NCBI GenBank assembly: GCA_035771175.1
Contig: CM069610.1
Coordinates: forward strand, 26,750,501 to 26,814,500
Direction of reading: 5' to 3'
Length of the DNA stretch: 64,000 nucleotides
From: Paratinospora sagittata
Lineage: Eukaryota > Streptophyta > Magnoliopsida > Ranunculales > Menispermaceae
Below are positions 24,352 to 35,235 of the stretch, piece by piece. The notes below the pieces were generated by a model. The model made no database searches, was not told the origin of the DNA, and saw only the letters and a list, made by a program, of their open reading frames with translations. Within the stretch, counting starts at the first letter, position 1; every line of letters begins with the position of its first letter. A program made the position numbers and the translations under genes.

Positions 24352-24470
24352 GGGTGCGATCATACCAGCACTAATGAACCGGATCCCATCAGAACTCCGC
24401 AGTTAAGCGTGCTTAGGCGAGGGTAGTACCAGGATGGGTGATCTCCTCGGAAGTCCTCGTGTTGCACCCC
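24352..24470 (+). rRNA. 5S: 5S rRNA gene, copy 17 (class C)
   Basis: 119 nt, same changes as copy 8, but its spacer is an unrecombined C-type (GACTGATT, CTCTGGACAG). Confidence 0.96.
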
Positions 24471-24783
24471 TCTTTTACTTTTTCTTTCGTTCTATTTCCC
24501 TTTTTTTTTCCCTCCCGTCGGAACTCCTTTTTAGACTCTCTGACTGATTTTTTCTTTCGCTCTGGACAGTTGCTATTTTACGTTATCCAACGCCGCGAAA
24601 ATATAATAAAAACAAGAAAAATGCTACCTACTGCGTATTGGTTCTACGGGCAGTAACTTTTTCTACCGATGCCCGTTTTCGGTGCACTTTTTTTTTCATT
24701 TTCGGTGCCTTTACAAGATCTACTAGCCGCAAACTGCTCCCTGTATCTCACCATTTAAATACGTTTTCCGTCGCGTATCTCAT

Positions 24784-24902
24784 GGGTGCGATCATACCAG
24801 CACTAATGCACCGGATCCCATCAGAACTCCGCAGTTAAGCGTGCTTGGGCGAGAGTAGTACTAGGATGGGTGACCTCCTGGGCAGTCCTCGTGTTGCACC
24901 CC
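24784..24902 (+). rRNA. 5S: 5S rRNA gene, copy 18 (class J, near-canonical)
   Basis: 119 nt with A100C as the only change. With copies 69 and 82 it is the closest to canonical in the window. It has no counterpart between copies 8 and 9. Confidence 0.97.
24833..24880 (+). promoter_or_regulatory. Internal control region (example, copy 18)
   Basis: In plant 5S genes box A spans nts 50-64, the intermediate element 67-72 and box C 80-97, bound by TFIIIA. In this copy they map to 24833-24847, 24850-24855 and 24863-24880 and all three are canonical. That makes copy 18 a good reference: its only change in the gene is A100C, outside the region. Classes B, C, D, E, H, I, K, N and O all carry changes in box A. 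Confidence 0.85.
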
Positions 24903-24915
24903 TCTTTTACTTTTT
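24903..24915 (+). terminator. Pol III T-run terminator (example, copy 18)
   Basis: TCTTTTACTTTTT directly follows the terminal CCCC. The first T4 run ends 6 nt past the gene and a T5 run follows. All copies have an equivalent T-run. Class I copies read CCCCTTTTTTAC, copy 104 CCCCTATTTTAC and copy 108 CACCCTTATTTTAC. Confidence 0.85.
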
Positions 24916-25214
24916 CTTTCCTTCTATTTCCTTTTTTTTCCCTTCCGTCGGAACTCCCTTTTAGACTCTCTGAATGATTTTTTCTTTCGCTCTTGACAGT
25001 TGCTATTCTACGTTATCCAACGCCGCGAAAATATAATAAAAACAGGAAAAACGCTACCTACTGCGTATTGGTTCTACTGGCAGAAACTTTTTCTACGGAT
25101 GTCCGTTTTCGATGCACTTTTTTTTTTCATTTTCGGTGCCTTTACGAGATCTACTAGCCGCAAACTGCTCCCTGTATCTCACCATTTAAATACGTTTTCC
25201 GTCGCGTACCTCAT
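24903..25214. other. 5S non-transcribed spacer (example, 312 bp)
   Basis: The order is terminator T-runs, a C/T-rich stretch with a T8-T9 tract, CGTCGGAACTCCCTTTTAGA, a second TTTTTTCTTTCG block, an A-rich AATATAATAAAAA block, an ACTTTTTCTAC block, a T9-T10 tract, GATCTACTAGCCGCAAACTG, then the TATA-like box. Lengths of the two T tracts differ between units and account for most of the 428-433 bp variation in unit length. Open frames crossing the spacer are shadows of its low stop density. Confidence 0.85.
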
Positions 25215-25333
25215 GGGTGCGATCATACCAGCACTAATGCACCGGATCCCATCAGAACTCCGCAGTTAAGATTTCTTAGGCGAGAGTAGTACTAGGATGG
25301 GTGACCTCCTGGGCAGTCCTCGTGTTGCACCCC
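25215..25333 (+). rRNA. 5S: 5S rRNA gene, copy 19 (class D)
   Basis: 119 nt, same as copy 9. First gene of a 9-unit duplication. Confidence 0.96.
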
Positions 25334-25645
25334 TCTTTTACTTTTTCTTTCGTTCTATTTCCTTTTTTTTTCCCTCCCGTCGGAACTCCCTTTTAGAGTC
25401 TCTAACTGATTTTTTCTTTCGCTCTTGATAGTTGCTATTTTACGTTATCCAACGCCGCGAAAATATAATAAAAACAGGAAAAACGCTACCGACTGCGTAT
25501 TGGTTCTACGGGCAGTAACTTTTTCTACGGATGTCCGTTTTCGATGCACTTTTTTTTTCATTTTCGGTGCCTTTACGAGATCTACTAGCCGCAAACTGCT
25601 CCCTATATCTCTCCATTTAAATACGTTTTCCGTCGCGTATCTCAT

Positions 25646-25764
25646 GGGTGCGATCATACCAGCACTAATGCACTGGATCCCATCAGAACTCCGCAGTTAA
25701 GAGTTCTTGGGCGAGAGTAGTACTAGGATGGGTGACCTCCTGGGAAGTCCTCGTGTTGCACCCC
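25646..25764 (+). rRNA. 5S: 5S rRNA gene, copy 20 (class E)
   Basis: 119 nt with C29T, C57A, G60T, as copy 10. Confidence 0.96.
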
Positions 25765-26075
25765 TCTTTTACGTTTTCTTTCGTTCTATTTCTCTTTTTT
25801 TCCCTCCCGTCGGAACTCCATTTTAGACTCTCTGACTGATTTTTTCTTTCGCTCTTGACAGTTGCTATTTTACGTTATCCAACGCCTCGAAAATATAATA
25901 AAAATAGGAAAAACGCTACCTACTGCGTATTGGTTTAACGGGCAACAACTTTTTCTACCGATGTCCGTTTTCGGTGCACTTTTTTTTTCATTTTCGGTGC
26001 CTTTACGAGATCTACTAGCCGCAAACTGCTCCCTGTATCTCACCATTTAAATACGTTTTCCGTCGCGTATCTCAT

Positions 26076-26193
26076 GGGTGCGATCATACCAGCACTAATG
26101 CACCGGATCCCATCAGAACTCCGCAGTTAAGCGTGCTTGGGCGAGAGTAATACTAGGATTGGTGACCTCCTTGGAGTCCTCTTGTTGCACCCC
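26076..26193 (+). rRNA. 5S: 5S rRNA gene, copy 21 (class F, 118 nt)
   Basis: Same changes as copy 11. Confidence 0.94.
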
Positions 26194-26503
26194 TCTTTTA
26201 CTTTTTCTTTCGTTCTATTTCCTTTTTTTTCCCTCCCGTCGGAACTCCCTTTTAGACTCTCTAACAGATTTTTTCTTTCGCTCTTGACAGTTGCTATTTT
26301 ACGTTATCCAACGCCGCGAAAATATAATAAAAACAGGAAAAACGCCACCTACTGCGTATTGGTTCTACGGGCCGTAACTTTTTCTACCGATGTCCGTTTT
26401 CGGTGCACTTTTTTTTTATTTTCGGTGGCTTTACGAAATCTACTAGCCGCAAACTGCTCCCTGTATCTCACCATTTAAATACGTTTTCCGTCGCGTATCT
26501 CAT

Positions 26504-26622
26504 GGGTGCGATCATACCAGCACTAATGCACCGGATCCCATCAGAACTCCGCAGTTAAGCGTGCTTGGGCGAGAGTAATACTAGGATGGGTGACCTCCTT
26601 GGAAGTCCTCTTGTTTCACCCC
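26504..26622 (+). rRNA. 5S: 5S rRNA gene, copy 22 (class G)
   Basis: 119 nt, same as copy 12. Confidence 0.95.
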
Positions 26623-26934
26623 TCTTTTACTTTTTCTTTCGTTTTATTTCCTCTTTTTTTTCCCTCCCGTCGGAACTCCCTTTTAGACTCTCTGACTGAT
26701 TTTTTCTTTCGCACTTGACAGTTGTTATTTTACGTTATCCAACGCCGCGAAAATATAATAAAAACAGGAAAAACGCTACCTACTGCGTATGGTTCTACGG
26801 CCAGTAACTTTTTCTACCGATGTCCGTTTTCGATGCACTTTTTTTTTCATTTTCGGTGCCTTTACGAGATCTACTAGCCGCAAACTGCTCCCTGTATCTC
26901 ACCATTTAAATACGTTTTCCGTCGCGTATCTCAT

Positions 26935-27053
26935 GGGTGCGATCATACCAGCACTAATGCACCGGATCCCATCAGAACTCCGCAGTTAAGCGTGCTTAGG
27001 CGAGAGTAGTACTAGGATGGGTGATCTCCTCGGAAGTCCTCGTGTTGCACCCC
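26935..27053 (+). rRNA. 5S: 5S rRNA gene, copy 23 (class H)
   Basis: 119 nt, same as copy 13. Confidence 0.96.
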
Positions 27054-27366
27054 TCTTTTACTTTTTCTTTCGTTCAATTTCCCTTTTTTTTTCCCTCCCG
27101 TCGGAACTCCCTTTTAGACTCTCTAACTGATTTTTTCTTTCGCTCTTGACAGTTGCTATTTTACGTTATCCAACGCCGCGAAAATATAATAAAAATAGGA
27201 AAAACGCTACCTACTGCGTATTGGTTCTACGGGCAGTAACTTTTTCTACCGATGTCCCTTTTCGGTGCACTTTTTTTTTCATTTTCGGTGCCTTTACGAG
27301 ATCTACTAGCCGCAAACTGCTCCCTGTATCTCACCATTTAAATACGTTTTCCGTCGTGTATCTCAT

Positions 27367-27484
27367 GGGTGCGATCATACCAGCACTAATGCACCGGATC
27401 CCATCAAAACTCCGCAGTTAAGCGTTCTTGGGCGAGAGTAGTACTAGGATGGGTGACCTCCTGGAAGTCATCGTGTTGCACCCC
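27367..27484 (+). rRNA. 5S: 5S rRNA gene, copy 24 (class I, 118 nt)
   Basis: Same gene changes as copy 14; upstream reads CGTCGTGTATC. Confidence 0.94.
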
Positions 27485-27798
27485 TTTTTTACTTTTTCTT
27501 TCGTTCTATTTCCTTTTTTTTTTCCCTCCCGTAGGAATTCCCTTTTAGACTCTCTGACTAATTTTTTTTTTTCGCTCTTGACAGTTGCTATTTTACCTTA
27601 TCCAACGCCTGGAAAATATAATAAAAACAGCAAAAACGCTACCTACTGCGTATTGGTTCTACGGGCAGTAACTTTTTCTACCGATATCCGGTTTCGGTGC
27701 ACTTTTTTTTTCATTTTCGGTGCCTTTACGAGATCTACTAGCCGCAAACTGCTCCCTGTATCTCACCATTTAAATACGTTTTCCGTCGCGTATCTCAT

Positions 27799-27917
27799 GG
27801 GTGCGATAATACCAGCACTAATTCACCGGATCACATCAGAACTCCGCAGTTAAGATTTCTTAGGCGAGAGTAGTACTAGGATGGGTGACCTCCTGGGCAG
27901 TCCTCGTGTTGCACCCC
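27799..27917 (+). rRNA. 5S: 5S rRNA gene, copy 25 (A/D chimera)
   Basis: 119 nt. The 5' part is class A (C10A, G25T, C35A) and the 3' part class D (C57A, G58T, G60T, G64A, A100C). The switch lies between nts 36 and 56 (27834-27854). Confidence 0.96.
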
Positions 27918-28229
27918 TCTTTTACTTTTTCTTTCGTTCTATTTCCTTTTTTTTTCCCTCCCGTCGGAACTCCCTTTTAGAGTCTCTAACTGATTTTTTC
28001 TTTCGCTCTTGATAGTTGCTATTTTACGTTATCCAACGCCGCGAAAATATAATAAAAACAGGAAAAACGCTACCGACTGCGTATTGGTTCTACGGGCAGT
28101 AACTTTTTCTACGGATGTCCGTTTTCGATGCACTTTTTTTTTCATTTTCGGTGCCTTTACGAGATCTACTAGCCGCAAACTGCTCCCTATATCTCTCCAT
28201 TTAAATACGTTTTCCGTCGCGTATCTCAT

Positions 28230-28348
28230 GGGTGCGATCATACCAGCACTAATGCACTGGATCCCATCAGAACTCCGCAGTTAAGAGTTCTTGGGCGAGA
28301 GTAGTACTAGGATGGGTGACCTCCTGGGAAGTCCTCGTGTTGCACCCC
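28230..28348 (+). rRNA. 5S: 5S rRNA gene, copy 26 (class E)
   Basis: 119 nt with C29T, C57A, G60T. Confidence 0.96.
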
Positions 28349-28659
28349 TCTTTTACGTTTTCTTTCGTTCTATTTCTCTTTTTTTCCCTCCCGTCGGAAC
28401 TCCATTTTAGACTCTCTGACTGATTTTTTCTTTCGCTCTTGACAGTTGCTATTTTACGTTATCCAACGCCTCGAAAATATAATAAAAATAGGAAAAACGC
28501 TACCTACTGCGTATTGGTTTAACGGGCAACAACTTTTTCTACCGATGTCCGTTTTCGGTGCACTTTTTTTTTCATTTTCGGTGCCTTTACGAGATCTACT
28601 AGCCGCAAACTGCTCCCTGTATCTCACCATTTAAATACGTTTTCCGTCGCGTATCTCAT

Positions 28660-28777
28660 GGGTGCGATCATACCAGCACTAATGCACCGGATCCCATCAG
28701 AACTCCGCAGTTAAGCGTGCTTGGGCGAGAGTAATACTAGGATTGGTGACCTCCTTGGAGTCCTCTTGTTGCACCCC
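28660..28777 (+). rRNA. 5S: 5S rRNA gene, copy 27 (class F, 118 nt)
   Basis: Class F changes. Its spacer switches from F type to the type that precedes class D, marking a duplication junction. Confidence 0.94.
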
Positions 28778-29089
28778 TCTTTTACTTTTTCTTTCGTTCT
28801 ATTTCCTTTTTTTTCCCTCCCGTCGGAACTCCCTTTTAGACTCTCTAACAGATTTTTTCTTTCGCTCTTGACAGTTGCTATTCTACGTTATCCAACGCCG
28901 CGAAAATATAATAAAAACAGGAAAAACGCTACCTACTGCGTATTGGTTCTACTGGCAGAAACTTTTTCTACGGATGTCCGTTTTCGATGCACTTTTTTTT
29001 TTCATTTTCGGTGCCTTTACGAGATCTACTAGCCGCAAACTGCTCCCTGTATCTCACCATTTAAATACGTTTTCCGTCGCGTACCTCAT

Positions 29090-29208
29090 GGGTGCGATCA
29101 TACCAGCACTAATGCACCGGATCCCATCAGAACTCCGCAGTTAAGATTTCTTAGGCGAGAGTAGTACTAGGATGGGTGACCTCCTGGGCAGTCCTCGTGT
29201 TGCACCCC
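29090..29208 (+). rRNA. 5S: 5S rRNA gene, copy 28 (class D)
   Basis: 119 nt, same as copies 9 and 19; 3,875 bp after copy 19. Confidence 0.96.
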
Positions 29209-29520
29209 TCTTTTACTTTTTCTTTCGTTCTATTTCCTTTTTTTTTCCCTCCCGTCGGAACTCCCTTTTAGAGTCTCTAACTGATTTTTTCTTTCGCTCT
29301 TGATAGTTGCTATTTTACGTTATCCAACGCCGCGAAAATATAATAAAAACAGGAAAAACGCTACCGACTGCGTATTGGTTCTACGGGCAGTAACTTTTTC
29401 TACGGATGTCCGTTTTCGATGCACTTTTTTTTTCATTTTCGGTGCCTTTACGAGATCTACTAGCCGCAAACTGCTCCCTATATCTCTCCATTTAAATACG
29501 TTTTCCGTCGCGTATCTCAT

Positions 29521-29639
29521 GGGTGCGATCATACCAGCACTAATGCACTGGATCCCATCAGAACTCCGCAGTTAAGAGTTCTTGGGCGAGAGTAGTACTA
29601 GGATGGGTGACCTCCTGGGAAGTCCTCGTGTTGCACCCC
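29521..29639 (+). rRNA. 5S: 5S rRNA gene, copy 29 (class E)
   Basis: 119 nt with C29T, C57A, G60T; counterpart of copy 20. Confidence 0.96.
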
Positions 29640-29950
29640 TCTTTTACGTTTTCTTTCGTTCTATTTCTCTTTTTTTCCCTCCCGTCGGAACTCCATTTTA
29701 GACTCTCTGACTGATTTTTTCTTTCGCTCTTGACAGTTGCTATTTTACGTTATCCAACGCCTCGAAAATATAATAAAAATAGGAAAAACGCTACCTACTG
29801 CGTATTGGTTTAACGGGCAACAACTTTTTCTACCGATGTCCGTTTTCGGTGCACTTTTTTTTTCATTTTCGGTGCCTTTACGAGATCTACTAGCCGCAAA
29901 CTGCTCCCTGTATCTCACCATTTAAATACGTTTTCCGTCGCGTATCTCAT

Positions 29951-30068
29951 GGGTGCGATCATACCAGCACTAATGCACCGGATCCCATCAGAACTCCGCA
30001 GTTAAGCGTGCTTGGGCGAGAGTAATACTAGGATTGGTGACCTCCTTGGAGTCCTCTTGTTGCACCCC
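29951..30068 (+). rRNA. 5S: 5S rRNA gene, copy 30 (class F, 118 nt)
   Basis: Counterpart of copy 21. Its spacer has one extra A in the GGAAAAAACG run near 30210, the only length difference I found from the earlier duplicate. Confidence 0.94.
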
Positions 30069-30379
30069 TCTTTTACTTTTTCTTTCGTTCTATTTCCTTT
30101 TTTTTCCCTCCCGTCGGAACTCCCTTTTAGACTCTCTAACAGATTTTTTCTTTCGCTCTTGACAGTTGCTATTTTACGTTATCCAACGCCGCGAAAATAT
30201 AATAAAAACAGGAAAAAACGCCACCTACTGCGTATTGGTTCTACGGGCCGTAACTTTTTCTACCGATGTCCGTTTTCGGTGCACTTTTTTTTTATTTTCG
30301 GTGGCTTTACGAAATCTACTAGCCGCAAACTGCTCCCTGTATCTCACCATTTAAATACGTTTTCCGTCGCGTATCTCAT

Positions 30380-30498
30380 GGGTGCGATCATACCAGCACT
30401 AATGCACCGGATCCCATCAGAACTCCGCAGTTAAGCGTGCTTGGGCGAGAGTAATACTAGGATGGGTGACCTCCTTGGAAGTCCTCTTGTTTCACCCC
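30380..30498 (+). rRNA. 5S: 5S rRNA gene, copy 31 (class G)
   Basis: 119 nt, counterpart of copy 22. Confidence 0.95.
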
Positions 30499-30810
30499 TC
30501 TTTTACTTTTTCTTTCGTTTTATTTCCTCTTTTTTTTCCCTCCCGTCGGAACTCCCTTTTAGACTCTCTGACTGATTTTTTCTTTCGCACTTGACAGTTG
30601 TTATTTTACGTTATCCAACGCCGCGAAAATATAATAAAAACAGGAAAAACGCTACCTACTGCGTATGGTTCTACGGCCAGTAACTTTTTCTACCGATGTC
30701 CGTTTTCGATGCACTTTTTTTTTCATTTTCGGTGCCTTTACGAGATCTACTAGCCGCAAACTGCTCCCTGTATCTCACCATTTAAATACGTTTTCCGTCG
30801 CGTATCTCAT

Positions 30811-30929
30811 GGGTGCGATCATACCAGCACTAATGCACCGGATCCCATCAGAACTCCGCAGTTAAGCGTGCTTAGGCGAGAGTAGTACTAGGATGGGTGA
30901 TCTCCTCGGAAGTCCTCGTGTTGCACCCC
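30811..30929 (+). rRNA. 5S: 5S rRNA gene, copy 32 (class H)
   Basis: 119 nt, counterpart of copy 23. Confidence 0.96.
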
Positions 30930-31242
30930 TCTTTTACTTTTTCTTTCGTTCAATTTCCCTTTTTTTTTCCCTCCCGTCGGAACTCCCTTTTAGACTCTCT
31001 AACTGATTTTTTCTTTCGCTCTTGACAGTTGCTATTTTACGTTATCCAACGCCGCGAAAATATAATAAAAATAGGAAAAACGCTACCTACTGCGTATTGG
31101 TTCTACGGGCAGTAACTTTTTCTACCGATGTCCCTTTTCGGTGCACTTTTTTTTTCATTTTCGGTGCCTTTACGAGATCTACTAGCCGCAAACTGCTCCC
31201 TGTATCTCACCATTTAAATACGTTTTCCGTCGTGTATCTCAT

Positions 31243-31360
31243 GGGTGCGATCATACCAGCACTAATGCACCGGATCCCATCAAAACTCCGCAGTTAAGCG
31301 TTCTTGGGCGAGAGTAGTACTAGGATGGGTGACCTCCTGGAAGTCATCGTGTTGCACCCC
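31243..31360 (+). rRNA. 5S: 5S rRNA gene, copy 33 (class I, 118 nt)
   Basis: Counterpart of copy 24. Confidence 0.94.
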
Positions 31361-31674
31361 TTTTTTACTTTTTCTTTCGTTCTATTTCCTTTTTTTTTTC
31401 CCTCCCGTAGGAATTCCCTTTTAGACTCTCTGACTAATTTTTTTTTTTCGCTCTTGACAGTTGCTATTTTACCTTATCCAACGCCTGGAAAATATAATAA
31501 AAACAGCAAAAACGCTACCTACTGCGTATTGGTTCTACGGGCAGTAACTTTTTCTACCGATATCCGGTTTCGGTGCACTTTTTTTTTCATTTTCGGTGCC
31601 TTTACGAGATCTACTAGCCGCAAACTGCTCCCTGTATCTCACCATTTAAATACGTTTTCCGTCGCGTATCTCAT

Positions 31675-31793
31675 GGGTGCGATAATACCAGCACTAATTC
31701 ACCGGATCACATCAGAACTCCGCAGTTAAGATTTCTTAGGCGAGAGTAGTACTAGGATGGGTGACCTCCTGGGCAGTCCTCGTGTTGCACCCC
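31675..31793 (+). rRNA. 5S: 5S rRNA gene, copy 34 (A/D chimera)
   Basis: 119 nt. Same intragenic chimera as copy 25, copied by the 9-unit duplication rather than formed again. Confidence 0.96.
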
Positions 31794-32105
31794 TCTTTTA
31801 CTTTTTCTTTCGTTCTATTTCCTTTTTTTTTCCCTCCCGTCGGAACTCCCTTTTAGAGTCTCTAACTGATTTTTTCTTTCGCTCTTGATAGTTGCTATTT
31901 TACGTTATCCAACGCCGCGAAAATATAATAAAAACAGGAAAAACGCTACCGACTGCGTATTGGTTCTACGGGCAGTAACTTTTTCTACGGATGTCCGTTT
32001 TCGATGCACTTTTTTTTTCATTTTCGGTGCCTTTACGAGATCTACTAGCCGCAAACTGCTCCCTATATCTCTCCATTTAAATACGTTTTCCGTCGCGTAT
32101 CTCAT

Positions 32106-32224
32106 GGGTGCGATCATACCAGCACTAATGCACTGGATCCCATCAGAACTCCGCAGTTAAGAGTTCTTGGGCGAGAGTAGTACTAGGATGGGTGACCTCC
32201 TGGGAAGTCCTCGTGTTGCACCCC
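32106..32224 (+). rRNA. 5S: 5S rRNA gene, copy 35 (class E)
   Basis: 119 nt with C29T, C57A, G60T; counterpart of copy 26. Confidence 0.96.
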
Positions 32225-32535
32225 TCTTTTACGTTTTCTTTCGTTCTATTTCTCTTTTTTTCCCTCCCGTCGGAACTCCATTTTAGACTCTCTGACTGAT
32301 TTTTTCTTTCGCTCTTGACAGTTGCTATTTTACGTTATCCAACGCCTCGAAAATATAATAAAAATAGGAAAAACGCTACCTACTGCGTATTGGTTTAACG
32401 GGCAACAACTTTTTCTACCGATGTCCGTTTTCGGTGCACTTTTTTTTTCATTTTCGGTGCCTTTACGAGATCTACTAGCCGCAAACTGCTCCCTGTATCT
32501 CACCATTTAAATACGTTTTCCGTCGCGTATCTCAT

Positions 32536-32653
32536 GGGTGCGATCATACCAGCACTAATGCACCGGATCCCATCAGAACTCCGCAGTTAAGCGTGCTTGG
32601 GCGAGAGTAATACTAGGATTGGTGACCTCCTTGGAGTCCTCTTGTTGCACCCC
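32536..32653 (+). rRNA. 5S: 5S rRNA gene, copy 36 (class F, 118 nt)
   Basis: Class F changes; unlike copy 27 it is followed by a normal F-to-G spacer. Confidence 0.94.
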
Positions 32654-32963
32654 TCTTTTACTTTTTCTTTCGTTCTATTTCCTTTTTTTTCCCTCCCGTC
32701 GGAACTCCCTTTTAGACTCTCTAACAGATTTTTTCTTTCGCTCTTGACAGTTGCTATTTTACGTTATCCAACGCCGCGAAAATATAATAAAAACAGGAAA
32801 AACGCCACCTACTGCGTATTGGTTCTACGGGCCGTAACTTTTTCTACCGATGTCCGTTTTCGGTGCACTTTTTTTTTATTTTCGGTGGCTTTACGAAATC
32901 TACTAGCCGCAAACTGCTCCCTGTATCTCACCATTTAAATACGTTTTCCGTCGCGTATCTCAT

Positions 32964-33082
32964 GGGTGCGATCATACCAGCACTAATGCACCGGATCCCA
33001 TCAGAACTCCGCAGTTAAGCGTGCTTGGGCGAGAGTAATACTAGGATGGGTGACCTCCTTGGAAGTCCTCTTGTTTCACCCC
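32964..33082 (+). rRNA. 5S: 5S rRNA gene, copy 37 (class G)
   Basis: 119 nt. The last class G copy in the window; right-hand blocks go from F straight to H. Confidence 0.95.
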
Positions 33083-33394
33083 TCTTTTACTTTTTCTTTC
33101 GTTTTATTTCCTCTTTTTTTTCCCTCCCGTCGGAACTCCCTTTTAGACTCTCTGACTGATTTTTTCTTTCGCACTTGACAGTTGTTATTTTACGTTATCC
33201 AACGCCGCGAAAATATAATAAAAACAGGAAAAACGCTACCTACTGCGTATGGTTCTACGGCCAGTAACTTTTTCTACCGATGTCCGTTTTCGATGCACTT
33301 TTTTTTTCATTTTCGGTGCCTTTACGAGATCTACTAGCCGCAAACTGCTCCCTGTATCTCACCATTTAAATACGTTTTCCGTCGCGTATCTCAT

Positions 33395-33513
33395 GGGTGC
33401 GATCATACCAGCACTAATGCACCGGATCCCATCAGAACTCCGCAGTTAAGCGTGCTTAGGCGAGAGTAGTACTAGGATGGGTGATCTCCTCGGAAGTCCT
33501 CGTGTTGCACCCC
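33395..33513 (+). rRNA. 5S: 5S rRNA gene, copy 38 (class H)
   Basis: 119 nt with G64A, C91T, G97C; upstream still CGTCGCGTATC. Confidence 0.96.
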
Positions 33514-33826
33514 TCTTTTACTTTTTCTTTCGTTCAATTTCCCTTTTTTTTTCCCTCCCGTCGGAACTCCCTTTTAGACTCTCTAACTGATTTTTTCTTT
33601 CGCTCTTGACAGTTGCTATTTTACGTTATCCAACGCCGCGAAAATATAATAAAAATAGGAAAAACGCTACCTACTGCGTATTGGTTCTACGGGCAGTAAC
33701 TTTTTCTACCGATGTCCCTTTTCGGTGCACTTTTTTTTTCATTTTCGGTGCCTTTACGAGATCTACTAGCCGCAAACTGCTCCCTGTATCTCACCATTTA
33801 AATACGTTTTCCGTCGTGTATCTCAT

Positions 33827-33944
33827 GGGTGCGATCATACCAGCACTAATGCACCGGATCCCATCAAAACTCCGCAGTTAAGCGTTCTTGGGCGAGAGTA
33901 GTACTAGGATGGGTGACCTCCTGGAAGTCATCGTGTTGCACCCC
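33827..33944 (+). rRNA. 5S: 5S rRNA gene, copy 39 (class I, 118 nt)
   Basis: Class I changes without G70C. It leads into class K, an order repeated through the right half. Confidence 0.94.
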
Positions 33945-34258
33945 TTTTTTACTTTTTCTTTCGTTCTATTTCCTTTTTTTTTTCCCTCCCGTAGGAATTC
34001 CCTTTTAGACTCTCTGACTAATTTTTTTTTTTCGCTCTTGACAGTTGCTATTTTACGTTATCCAACGCCTGGAAAATATAATAAAAACAGCAAAAACGCT
34101 ACCTACTGCGTATTGGTTCTACGGGCAGTAACTTTTTCTACCGATATCCGGTTTCGGTGCACTTTTTTTTTCATTTTCGGTGCCTTTACGAGATCTACTA
34201 GGCGCAAACTTCTCCTTGTATTTCACCATTTAAATACGTTTTCCGTCGCATATCTAAT

Positions 34259-34377
34259 GGGTGCGATCATACCAGCACTAATGCACCGGATCCCATCAGA
34301 ATTCCATAGTGAAGCGTGCTTGGGCGAGAGTAGTACTAGGATGGGTGACCTCCTGGGAAGTCCTCGTGTTGCACCCC
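34259..34377 (+). rRNA. 5S: 5S rRNA gene, copy 40 (class K)
   Basis: 119 nt with G48A, C49T, T53G and a private C44T. Upstream reads CCGTCGCATATCTAAT. Confidence 0.96.
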
Positions 34378-34688
34378 TCTTTTACTTTTTCTTTCGTTCT
34401 ATTTCCTTTTTTTTCCCTCCCGTCGGAACTCCCTTTTAGACTCTCTAACTGATTTTTTCTTTCGCTCTTGACAGTTGCTATTTTACGTTATCCAACGCCG
34501 CGAAAATATAATAAAAACAGGAAAAACGCTACCTACTGCGTATTGGTTCTACGGGCAGTAACTTTTTCTACCGATGTCCGTTTTCGGTGCACTTTTTTTT
34601 TTACTTTCGGTGGCTTTACGAGATCTACTAGCCGCAAACTGCTCCCTGTATCTCACCATTTAAATACGTTTTCCGTCGCGTTTCTCAT

Positions 34689-34804
34689 GGGTGCGATCAT
34701 ACCAGCACTAATGCACCGGATCCCATCAAAACTCCGCAGTTAAGCGTGCTTGGGCGATAGTACTAGGATGGGTGACCTCCTGGGAAGTCCTCGTGTTGCA
34801 CCCC
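34689..34804 (+). rRNA. 5S: 5S rRNA gene, copy 41 (class M, 116 nt)
   Basis: G41A and a 3-nt loss within 68-76 (GGGCGATAGTACTAGG), next to the intermediate element. Probably non-functional. Confidence 0.93.
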
Positions 34805-35116
34805 TCTTTTACTTTTTCTTTTGTTCTATTTCCTCTTTTTTTTCCCTCCCGTCGGAACTCCCTTTTAGACTCTCTGACTGATTTTTTCTTTCGCTCTTGA
34901 CAGTTGCTATTTTACGTTATCCAACGCCGCGAAAATATAATAAAAACAGGAAAAACGCTACCTACTGCGTATTTGTTCTACGGGCAGTAACTTTTTCTAC
35001 CGATGTCCGTTTTCGGTGCATTTTTTTTTCATTTTCGGTGCCTTTACGAGATCTACAAGCCGTAAACTGCTCCCTGTATCTTACCATTTAAATACGTTTT
35101 CCGTCGCGTATTTCAT

Positions 35117-35235
35117 GGGTGCGATCATACCAGCACTAATGCACCGGATCCCATCAGAACTCCGCAGTTAAGAGTTCTTGGGCGAGAGTAGTACTAGGAT
35201 GGGTGACCTCCTGGGAAGTCCTCGTGTGGCACCCC
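35117..35235 (+). rRNA. 5S: 5S rRNA gene, copy 42 (class N)
   Basis: 119 nt with C57A, G60T, T112G. T112G removes the G7-U112 pair. Upstream has ATCTTACC and GTATTTCAT. Confidence 0.96.

Larger units (their letters stand above)
19612..27484. repeat. Repeated block A-B-C-(J)-D-E-F-G-H-I (copies 6-14 and 15-24)
   Basis: The gene order A B C D E F G H I (copies 6-14) recurs as A B C J D E F G H I (copies 15-24). Offsets are 3,879 bp for the first three genes and about 4,309 bp for the rest, the difference being one unit (copy 18). Confidence 0.92.
25008..32758. repeat. 9-unit tandem duplication (~3,876 bp x2)
   Basis: Copies 19-27 (D E F G H I A/D E F) recur as copies 28-36 in the same order at an offset of 3,875-3,876 bp. 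Private markers match, including the chimeric gene and CATTTTAGAC spacers. The one length difference I found is an A in a homopolymer near 30210. Confidence 0.93.
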
